A stretch of DNA of 64,000 nucleotides. Source: Bolinopsis microptera. Its lineage: Eukaryota; Ctenophora; Tentaculata; Lobata; Bolinopsidae. The DNA lies in NCBI RefSeq assembly GCF_026151205.1, contig NC_087074.1, positions 15,420,962 to 15,484,961 on the forward strand, read 5' to 3'. The notes beneath the pieces were generated by a model, which had not been told where the DNA came from, searched no databases, and saw only the letters and a list, made by a program, of their open reading frames with translations. Position numbers and translations under genes: made by a program. Below are positions 51,401 through 63,400 of this stretch, one piece after another. The stretch's first letter is position 1, and each line of letters starts with the position of its first letter.

Positions 51401-54400
51401 CACACTAAAGAATCAAGTACTTAATATCTCAACTTTCATTAAGTTGTATAACTCAACTAGCTTATTGTCTCACAAACAACTATTAATCATCATGTAATTA
51501 TTCTTCATGGTGCATTGCAACTGTGATCTTCTGAAAAATATGACTGTATTGGTTTTTATCTTTTATCTAATACATAGTATAATGATAAGCGTTATCTCAG
51601 GTGAAGACTATGCCGCGTATTACACTGGACGACACTTTACGTATTGGAGAGGGTGCTGATGCTAGGTGAGTTATCTTATAGCTGCTAGGTAGCGCAGAGG
51701 CTAGATCCTCTCCTTCTCAGTCGGGAGGTTGTGGGTTCGAATCTCAGTGATTACGTACTTTTCTAATTATTCAAATAACGTTAAATTCATAACATGTTAA
51801 TAAATGCATAAAGGTGTTTCTAAATTAGTTCATATAGGTTATCAGGTTTTCATTTAAAAATGTGTACTTTTCATGAATTTTTGTTTAAATTTAACCGGCA
51901 CAGGTTCCCTTTACAACTCATCCTCCACAGTAAGTATAGTGTTGAGATTTCAAGCTCCTCAATCTCTTTTTAACTTCTGAGGGTTACCCTTAATTGTGGG
52001 CATGAGAAAGGTGTTTTTGGGGAGTCGGGACGTGTGTGATATTTTATGTAACATCTTGATCTGTCTGCTGTGCGGTGTGATTGCAAAAAGTGGAGCTGAA
52101 GTGGTGGGGTGGTTAAACCATGGTTTTTAGTTGGCGGACATGTATAAATTATTAAATCAAACGTTTTCTCACAATTTATTTGATTATCTTCTCAAAGCAT
52201 TTGGGTTCCCACATTACAAACTTAAAGCACAATCTCTATCTGATTACTTGTCTGTTATCTCATTTATTTAATGGAATTAGCGGACTTGATATCCACAAAT
52301 ATTGTAAGGCGATACTCATGTGTATATTTTAAAATTACTTATATTCACCCATCAAAGTATTCATTACGCGTGACTGTAGTCAGCCAACTAACGCGTGACT
52401 GTAGTCAGCCAACTAACGCGTGACTGTAGTCAGCCAGCTAACGCGTGACTGTAGTCAGCCAGCTAACGCGTGACTGTAGTCAGCCAACTAACGCGTGACT
52501 GTAGTCAGCCAACTAACGCGTGACTGTAGTCAGCCAACTAACGCGTGACTGTAGTCAGCCAACTAACGCGTGACTGTAGTCAGCCAACTAACGCGTGACT
52601 GTAGTCAGCCAGCTAACGCGTGACTGTAGTCAGCCAACTAACGCGTGACTGTAGTCAGCCAACTAACGCGTGACTGTAGTCAGCCAACTAACGCGTGACT
52701 GTAGTCAGCCAACTAACGCGTGACTGTAGTCAGCCAACTAACGCGTGACTGTAGTCAGCCAACTAACGCGTGACTGTAGTCAGCCAACTAACGCGTGACT
52801 GTAGTCAGCCAACTAACGCGTGACTGTAGTCAGCCAACTAACGCGTGACTGTAGTCAGCCAACTAACGCGTGACTGTAGTCAGCCAACTAACGCGTGACT
52901 GTAGTCAGCCAAACAGGCACCATGTCTGATCGAATAAGAGATCGCTGCCCTGTTTGTAGTATTTTCATAACCACTGGCTAAAACCTCCTCCTTATATTAC
53001 TGACGGAATGCTTTGATAAGTATATAATATATATGATATGTGATATAATTATATATATATGATAAGTATATAATATACCCGATACATTTTCTAACTAACG
53101 TTATCTCAGGTTAACATGTAAAGTGACCTCAAACCCAACACCAGCCATCTCCTGGATCCGTAATGGACAGACTATCAACAACTCTGCTAAGTTCACTATA
53201 GATCAACCTAATGATGGTACTTCTATCTTGGTCGTCAGCTCCGTCGACAAGGTATGTCTGCACTCTGCACTCTGCACTCGCTACCGTCATTTTTATAGAA
53301 ACTTCACTGTTGTTCGCTTTATTCCTATCAGGAGTAAGCACAGAAGTTTAAGAATATTTTGCTGGCAGCAGTTTTTGTAAGTAGAACTATTAATAAATGG
53401 TAGTTCACCTTTATTCTAATCTGGATGCGCTTCTTCAGGCGACTGATATCGGAAAGTACGCTTGTAAGGCTTCTAACGAACTCGCTACAAAACAGTCAGA
53501 GATCGATCTAGTTGTGGTGGCAGCATGCGAGGTACGTCAAATATCTGAATTAATTTAAAACTGCATAAACCATACAATTTAGTTCAGGCGTGTAGAAAGA
53601 TGTCTGTATATTCCGGATTCCCTAAATTCACCTCACATATGACGTCATACATTATGTCTGTTCCTGACCTAAAATTGCACGAGAAATCGATTTAACTAGG
53701 TCTCAGAACCCACAAACACTTCCTTATCCCTCAAAATTGATGTTTTACAGTTAATACGAGCAACAAGCAACTTATATTTTGATCATTCGGTTCAACTCAT
53801 GACCTAGAGAGTTAAGGAATAAGGGGGCAGTCAGAGTCTACAAATCTATCTTCTCCTACATTTTGTGAGCAATCACCCTGAAACTTTCAGAAAAATGTTG
53901 AGATAGGCCTTTGATCTTGGACCTGGAAAAATCGTCAAAAAACCAGATCCAAGATATTAAAAATCGAATTTTCAGGGTGCGCGATCAAAAATTGCTTGCG
54001 CAATACAATTACACACAAGCGCTGACCTTTGACCGGCGATAATTTCGGCTAGGAACAGTATTTTTCTACCGGATCAAAAGCATCTGATAGATATCACTCC
54101 CCTCTATCAGAAACAATAATTAAAAAGTCGTTTTTGAGAAAATTTCCATGAAGACCCCCCTGCCCCCTTAAGCTGAAACCGAAATTTTAAGGCAATCGTC
54201 ACCTTAACTGATCAAAAAGGTACTAACACAATTGAATTCGTGTTTTACTAGCCTGTCACGTGACCAAAATATTTTTTGCCCATAACTCTCTAGGGAAGCA
54301 TTTTTACCCTACGTCATGGAAGGAGATTCGGAATCAGCGTCCAAAAATACACAGAATTAGGTTACTTTCACACCCTCAGGGCCTTTTCACAAGAATTTTT

Positions 54401-57400
54401 TAAATTTGGGCGAGTGATGTAGTGGGAGTGCTCGTCGACGGTCTAATACCCGTCTAATATTTGGAACAAATATTTTACAAGTATCACCCGTTAAATCCTT
54501 ATCCCTCAAAATTCATGTTTCACTCAAACGAAGAACATTTTGATCACTCAAACGAAGCACATTTTGATCACTCAAACGAAGAACATTTTGATCACTCAAA
54601 CGAAGAACATTTTGATCACACAAACGAAAAACATTTTGATCACTCGAACGAAGAACATTTTGATCCTGCAACAAAAGAACAAGGAAAACAGGTACTATCA
54701 CAATTTTCAGAGCAGAGCACGATAGCAAAGTCAAAAGAAACACATACTAGGTAACCTAACCAATACCACAAAACAATCATGATAACAACTGAATTACATT
54801 TATTCTGTACGAGGAATATTAGTTTTGGGGCTGGTATTATAGCGAAGTTGAAAGTCTTCGGTATCAGATATGAAGCGGGAAAAAAAATCTAGTTAGCCTT
54901 TTTATAATTAAATGAAGATAATCTGCTACCTCGGGTACCTCGCAACTGTTGTTCGGTTGATTTTTCTGGGTTCTTTGCAAACAAAATCAAAATGTCTAGT
55001 TTGATCAGTTAGTTGCTGCATGTTTGAGATAATTTGATAATATTTATCATTTTCCTGGTTCAGACGATAAGCTTGATTGACCATGTCTCTGGCACAATTT
55101 CAATACCGGATTTTAATTTCATAAAAGAATGGAATTAGAAATGGAGGTCTTGCTTTACCAGGTTCGTTATCAATATGGTTTACTGCCATAGCAGCGAACG
55201 TATGGGGACTTCAAATTTCCGGTTCCGTTTCTTAAAATATCTTGGGGGGTAACATCTTGGGGGGGGGGGGGGTGACAGAAGGGCCATGGTAGCAGGAGTT
55301 ACAAGCGTTTCATAATACAAAATGTGCATCACCTCTTTCTTGTGCTGAACAGAACCTTACTATTAAAGTAAACAAATGTGCATCACCTCCCCACGAAAAT
55401 TCACATCTATAGACTTGTACAATATCATAGTATTATACGGAACATTAGGTTGCTGACATTTTTCCCTGGACGTGTCGAGTTGGTTTATCATTCTGGACTG
55501 TTGTGAAGACAGTACAGTGACTACCTCAGTAAATGATGACGACGATTTTACTTCATCAACAGATGTTTTTTCAAAGCAAAATATTGCAAATTATAGCAAA
55601 ATATTGTAAATTATAGCCCCAATACAATCAGATATAAAGCCTGTCATTTTAATCAATTACAATATCATTAACTCATCTTGCTGTGAGTTAAATTATTCAT
55701 CCATAAAATTGTATTACTTTTTGTGTAAGAAAATAGCATTTTTCCACATAATACCGAAACATGATCACTTCGATCAACAAAAAATAAAATGAATATTCGG
55801 TTGTTCATGCCTACAAAACGACTTATCAGCATTACGTTAAGGCTAGGATGTAATTTGAAAAAAGTAATCGTATGAATTGTATTGCTGATCAAATGTTCAT
55901 CGGCAAGGGTGTCAATCATCACAAGGCCCTTCGTTGTGGTTTTCTCTAAAGTGTTGAAGAATCCCCAAAGTCATCTTAACTTTATTACCGACGAGTTCGC
56001 CTGATAAAATTGTTAAAGTTGTAATAACTAATAAGTAATTGCTCCATGCTCCTATGCAGATCATATAATTGATTGTAGATGAATGGTCAACGGTTGAATA
56101 TGGCTCCAGAGAACTGAAAATTTTATTGATTTTGAAAATAATGATAAAATATTAAACTCACCCAACATATTCAAAATATCGCTGATCTGTGTATCACACA
56201 TCTCTGTTCTGTCATTATCATACTTCTTGAAATGTTCCACAACTGGCTCTGTGAAGTTCACCCCGACGAAATGATCTATTTAAATGAATTTCTGTTAATA
56301 ACATGGATTCGACAAAATAACGCCATTCTGATTCACGATAGATGACTATGTTACCAGTTCTATCTCGTTAAATATTGTATCCAGCTATAAAATATATCAA
56401 CATTCCAACAAATCATTTCAAGCTCACTAAAATTCTACTTACTCAGCAAATCCCACGAAGATTTGAGCTCCTCGATAAGTTCCTCAGTAAGCACCTTATT
56501 GAAATAAGGTGATGTGTAAAATACATCCCACCGAGTAATATTTTCACATTTTCTTGTCCCCTCCAGTTGAGATTTGATGTCCGTAAGTGCTGACGAGCAC
56601 GTCTCCAGTCTTCCCTCGGTCCGGTTACATCTGGTGGTTTCAGAGCTTAGATTCAATTTTGTCCTCTTGAGCTCAGTCTCGGTCAGGTTTAGACGATTTG
56701 TACATGATTGGAAATCTTCCCCCGTTGTATTTAATCGGCCGGTAACTGTGACCAGTTTCTCCTGAGTCAGATTATATTGACCGGTCACTGTTTGCAAGGC
56801 GTCCTCCGTTGTATTTAAGCGGCCGGTAACTTTGACCAGTTTCTCCTGAGTCAGATTATATTGACCGATCGCTGTTTGCAAGGCGTCCTCCGTTGTATTT
56901 AATCTACCAGTAACAGTTAGTAGTTTCTCCTGAGTCGTATTATACTGACCGGTTACTGTTAGCAAATCACTCTGCGTGCTATTTAGGTTACTGGTTACTG
57001 TAGCCAGATTGTTCCTAGTTCTGTTAAGTTCAGCGGTGACTGTTTCCAGCTGTTCTTTCATGATCTCAAACTGCTTTCTCATTATAGTGTAACAATCTAC
57101 TTCTACTTCTTCAATAGATCCGCTTCTTGTTTTTGTCAAGATTTCATCCCAACGAAGAATCCTGGATTCTGAGAACTCTTTCCCAGTTAAAACAAAACCC
57201 ACCTTCTGCTATCCTCCGTATTGCATCCGAAGTAAGGACCTCAGAGAAAATGTTGAAGTCAAACAATTGTCCTCCGAAAACATGGACATTAGCACTGCCA
57301 TAATGACGATTAAACCACAATGTACCGCCCATGTAAAGTTCTCTCGAACTAGTCTGGTCCGTACCAACGAGATTACCATCCAGATAGAGTTTTATTGTCT

Positions 57401-60400
57401 GCGAATGTTTCGACCAAGTAATGCAATAATTGAACCAGGTTCCAATTGGCGTTGTAAACTTGCTTTGTAAGCTATCCAATCCACTATCATCCAAGATTCT
57501 GTTGTAATGACCAGCAGATCCTATTAATATTTCATTACGACTAGCGTAATTTAAGACGATTGGGTGCGAAGAGGTATGGATGCGCTTCATCCATGTACAG
57601 ATTGACAACGAATCTCGGAACGGAGCCATGTCGTAGTTGAAACTTATAAAGTCGCTTGTAGTGGTGCCAAAATGTAAGGCCACTTCAGATTTGGCACATA
57701 CAAGCAAGATCGAAATCACCATCGTTAGCGACAACATAACGGCGAAAATGTCAGAAATAAAACTAGTTTTACGGACTCTTGGTACTGTACTTTACGGTGT
57801 AGCAAGAAAAATGGAATCTGTATAATCTCTGGTATCAGGAATTCAGTTAATTACTGTATGTGAAAACTCATCAGAACCGGAAAAGTTTAAACACGTAAGA
57901 TAATCTAGCTGGGTGGCATGACAAACCCTACATGGTTGGTATTGACTCGGAACAGGGTAATATATCCTGCATTTTCTTATATAAACGCCAGGTTCCATCA
58001 AACATTTCATAATTTATGATTATCAACCTCACGCTTTTATCATCCGATTCATGTAATTATAAATAGGCCTTCGGCTCTAAAAAATGTAGATAAGGGATCC
58101 TTCAGAATTCAGATTAGCCGGATTGGCTATAAGACCCCTCCCTCTTCATTATTGAAACCCTCCCCCTCAAAATTACGTAACCTACACAACATAACCTAAT
58201 ATTTTGGGACAATAGTTTTCATATAAATGTAAAAGTACGTATGATACCGTCGGATTGAAAAGTGCGACTAGTCCGTACTCCTCATCTTAGATTGAAACCC
58301 TTCCACGGCTCAATGTTACGTGTATAACAAAACCTAATCTCCAGGTAATGGACATCCCTAAAGACGCAGAAGCAGACTACCAGACAACAGTGACAGTCTC
58401 CTGCACAGTGAACGCTTGTCCCACGGCCCAGTGGACCTGGATGAAGGATGGTCAGCTGATCAACTTTGACGGCAGTAGGACCATTGACAGGGGCAGCTCC
58501 ATCGAGGTTAGTTCATAAACTCTTTCCAACGGTTTTCTGATACTCCTGACCGGTTTTTCTGGTTCATGATAAAATTCATATATCCTCAACTTGGGTCAAA
58601 TTTAGCACTCTATACCAGCTAAGTACTACTCTCCTGCTCAGTTACGACAAGTAGTACCAACAGACGGAGGTGAATACTCCTGTACTGTGGACAGTAACAA
58701 TGGTCTTGATAACAGAGGCACTTACAGCGCAACCATCACAGTCACCGTCAAGGCTAAAATATACGGTTTCCCGAGTCTAAAGTCCTCTTCAAGGGTGGTT
58801 AGTTGCGTCCTTGATTCTCCGCTAAATCATTTTTGATATATTTCCACGATCAACTTGATAATATATTCCAGGTGATATCGCTCAGAGCCGCTCAATATAG
58901 TTCCACACTGATCAATGTCTGAATGTATATCTGAATGTATTATATCTGTATGTATATCAGAAGATTTATATAAATTTGTGGAGCCTGAATAGCAACATTT
59001 GTAGATATTGTGCTGGTTGATTAAAGGTTCTGTGATTTCAGGAGACACAGTAAAGATGGACTGTTCAGCTCACGGAGATGATTCTCAGGGGTCGTTACTG
59101 GTGGAGTGGTACAAGTCTGGAGTGAGACAAAACACTGGATCTTCCGTTGTAAGTCAGACAAGTATTTAAGAAAACTAATTTATAATTTTGTTAGAATATT
59201 GGAATGTGACTCAAAAAGTTGCTGTAATATTTCTGAGACTGGTGAAAATGTCGAGCCTGGCCCCGGTCTCCTATGAAACTGTTGAACCCTTTTGAACTGA
59301 TGTCCCTTCCAGATTCAGAAAGACACGACGGAGAGGATCTCGTTCGTCACTTCAACTCTGCTGATTAACTCAGCTATAGCTAGTGATGCTGGTCACTATC
59401 AGTGTATCGCTCAAAATGGTGTTAGTGTAGATAAAAGAGATACCTCGCTTATGTTGATGAGTGAGTAATTTAAATTGTCTCCTTTAGTCCTTTGATATTT
59501 GATCAATTTGAAAATCTTATCGATTAGTGAAATCTAGTACGTAACCAGAGTAAAAGGTTGAAACCCTAACTAGCCAGGGTTGATAAAATCCCATAAAACA
59601 ATATCTGTACAATCTTTAACACGGAGTTTAACCTTGCAGCGTACCCGGACCGACCCGGTCAACCTTACAACACGTGGACTGGCGTGGGAGCTGTTGAACT
59701 GGCGTGGAGAGAACCGGCCAATACTGGCAACACTCCCCTTACTTCCTACGAGGTAATTGGAGGCTAATTAATTATAGTGCTTAATATAAGTTTATCTGCC
59801 ACCATTAAATGTTTTCACCTGTTCAAGTTAGCCCTGCTGAAAGGTTATCCTTGCAATTGCATAATTGAGAGCTATTTTGAGAGGAATGGAGAGGTATTAC
59901 GATATTGTCCCGCGTAGGTAAGGTGCAAATCTTATCCATTTTCGTCTTCTAACCTCTTATGTTCGTCAGATCCACATCGAAACAAAAGGAAACAACATAT
60001 TCCGGCCCTTCTTAAAAGGATTGGACCCCCTCTCCGTCAGCACTGTCATTTACTTCCTCCAGGAGAACCAACAATACAAGTTTGTCTATCTTTATAATGT
60101 TAACAATGTATCGAACTGTCCACTTCTGAATGAACTTCTTAGATTATAGCATTGTGAAATGCTGAACGATATTTCTAGTTTTCTCTAACACAGTTTATTA
60201 CCTCAGTTTCAAAGTGATTGCCATGAACGCAGTTGGGAAAGGCCCAGCCTCTATCCCGAGCAACGAGATCAGGACCATCAAGACAAACGCTAACCGAGAC
60301 AACCTGGTGGAGAATTTCAGTCTTCAGTCAGTCAGTTCAGATAGCATCAAGGTGAAGTGGGAGATGCCACTACGGAGAACTAACAACCTTAAGGGATACA

Positions 60401-63400
60401 AGATTATGTACAGGAATGAGGATATGAACGAGTTGCCAAAGTGAGTCCGCAGTACATTTCTAGACACATGTTTAAATTTTAATATCCTTCTCATAGGCCG
60501 TGATTTTAAATAATTGATTCATAATTCTTGGTGGTGTTATTAGTTTCCATCGATGAGACGGAGACAAACAACTACTAGGTTCAAAAAGACTAAGAATCAT
60601 AACTTCTTCGTTCCTAGGGAAAAAATCATAGACGACTACACGATGTTAGAGACGACAATAGATGAGCTGGACGGGGGATCAATGTACTCTGTGCAAATAC
60701 AATCCAACACTAAGACACCTATCAATCTTATTGTCTCCACTGTTAAAACCACTCAAACTCTTAATCAAAGTAAGTTGTGTCTTGTCACAAATCGGACTTA
60801 CTTTCTAGTCATTACATTTATCAGTTTGGTGTGCATAATTCTCTGGCATACAGTTGGTAAAAGCGGTAAGAGCACTCTACATTTTCCGGCGGAAAACCTT
60901 GTCTGTCTTATTTCATCTAATCTCACCTTATCTCACCTTAATATCTCATCATTTTATCAACCCCAGAGCCAAGTGCTCCAGCAGAGTGTACCGCAAGAAG
61001 GGAGACAGCTAGTCGGATAGTTGTATCGTGGAACGAGCCTGAAAACCCGCACGGTAAAATCCTATTCTATACCATCTACTATTCGAATAGGTGGAACCCT
61101 GCTGATGGACCCTACGTACACAATGTTACTGATGCTCAGACAACCTCCGTAAGTGGATTATTTATACTATTTGGGTCACCAAGCAGTTTAAATTATACCA
61201 TTTATGACTATGTACCGCCTAATTGCAATCACCGACCACTTCTAATCATACTTTCATTTCAAATCATGCTGTAAATATTTAACTTAATCGCCTCCCCACA
61301 CAGAAAGCAATAACACTGGGGGACGACAGTGCAGGATTACTTTGTGGAGATAACAGCTAGCAACTCAGCTGGAGAGGGGATACCTTTCGAGTGCATTGCT
61401 GACGGCAAAACTAGTAAGAGCTTACAGATTGAGAGTAGCTGTGTGCATTTAGGAAATATTATTTCTTAATAAATTTTACAGATCGTTATTCAATGAGGGC
61501 GACAAGCTCGAAACTGTGTTTTATTTGTTAATGTTCTAAAAACCCTGAAATATCTCACATTTTCTCACCTCAGTGAATGTGATTTGGTTTATGACATGGT
61601 GGTTCTACTTGATAGTGGCACTTGTTGGAGCCTGTATTCTGGGTCTCTTAATCTTGTGTGTCATTCTCTGCTACAGAAGAAGGGCTGACAAGGGCCCCAA
61701 AATGCAGAAGATTCCACCTACTGGAGCTGCTAAGAAAGGTAGGTGTTATGATAGATGTTACTGGTGATGAGAGAGCGGGTGTTTCCGATTAAGGAACCTG
61801 TTCTCTTGTTCTAATACCATCTTTACTGAGTGATCTACTGAACTTTGCTCCCCCAAAGCTTGTTCTGCTAAACTTGTTTTGATTAAAGAGGATCTGGTGG
61901 TCTTGATTTTGCATGATTTAGCGTTTTATAATTCTACATGAGTAGATGGTGTCTAATGCATTTTGCATGCGTAACTATGTGGTCAACTTCAGTCGACTTG
62001 GTTAATAATGTTATTGGTTAACATTCTGTTTACCCCTAATAATCACACATATGATTTAAATTAAAACCGACCCAAAATATTTCGTTTCAAATCAAACGTA
62101 GATCATCTCAAATCTTGTCTTATTGAAGTATTGAACCAACATCGCCTAATCGATTGAAGTTGGCCCGTTGAAGAACTCATGATATCTCTGTTCTAAATTA
62201 TCTTCTCTCTTTGTAGAATCGGGATGGTTCAAGTTTAAAAATATGTTTAGCCGTAAGACCCACTTTCCTTTACGAAATCAAGGTAAGATTTCAAAGACAC
62301 ATACGGGCTAAATGTACTAGTTTGTTCACGTTAAGAGTGACCATTTTCATTGCAATTTCATCTGCTTTTCTTCGTTCTATCGCTGAAAAATCTCAAGTTG
62401 AAAATCTCAAGTTGCTAAATAACTAAAACTGAGTTTTCGAAAAAAAAGAAGTTTTTAACTGAAATCTCGTACGAAATTGCTGCGCTGATGTTATGAGATT
62501 TCGCTGTCAATAACATAATGGTGTGTCCTACACGGCAATTTTGTGATATTTGTTTGTGATCATCGATTTTGAAATTTTTCGGTGCCTTTTCAAATTGCGA
62601 TCTTGATTTTCAGTGACTGAAATACTTTGTATTTTTCAGACGATTTCAGAGGGCCAAACGCTCAAGTGTACAGCCCAAATACAGCTAGAAGCTACAATCC
62701 ACCTCCTGCTAACCCTATGAATACTTTCTCTGGAGGTTTGTTTAAATTGTTCACTTTCCTTATTTAATGTATTGTGTTTTAACTTTTACCACAATTTTTA
62801 TTGGTTCAAACTCAGGCTTCCATAAAGATTATCGTGGCCGCCTATTTTGTCATCTGCAGAGAAAACATAAGTTTATAATTAGAATCATTCGTTTCCAGGA
62901 GCTATGGGAAGTCCAGATCAGGGCAAGTTTGGTGGAGGAGCTGGAGACTTCAGATATGGCACTCAGCCCAAGGTACTAACACGTGACACGTAACATCTAA
63001 CACGTGACATCTCTTCTTTTAATAGTTTCACTTAAATGTAATCATGCAGAAAATCTTCAAATTGAAAGGCGTATTTATTTTATAGAAGCTGAAACTGAAC
63101 GGCTTAATTAATGGCAACTTAACACGATAGAAATAGAGTTAGCCTGAATCCTCATGCTATAACAAAACCTATCCCACAGAGCCCCGACTACGGCGCTCCT
63201 GACTACGGCTATAACCCCAACAAGTTCAACACATTCGACAGCAAAGCTACCTACAACGACCCTCCCAAACCCTCCTACTCCGGCTTCGACCCACCCAGTT
63301 ACTACGACCCACCAAAAGCCGCATACGACCCGCCCAAAGCGGCGTTCGAACCCCCGCAGTCCCCGAAGGGAGGGTACGGGGGACAGTACGATCAGGGTAG

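Noticed and set aside
51680-51755. Functional tRNA gene
   Set aside because: A and B boxes are present but there is no acceptor stem and the anticodon arm is imperfect.
52366-52912. CRISPR-like array
   Set aside because: Units are directly abutting identical 25-mers with no unique spacers in a eukaryotic intron; it is a satellite.
54461-54754. HSNEEHFD-repeat ORF
   Set aside because: Open only because the 24-bp repeat is a multiple of three; no splice sites, no start context, and open on the other strand too.
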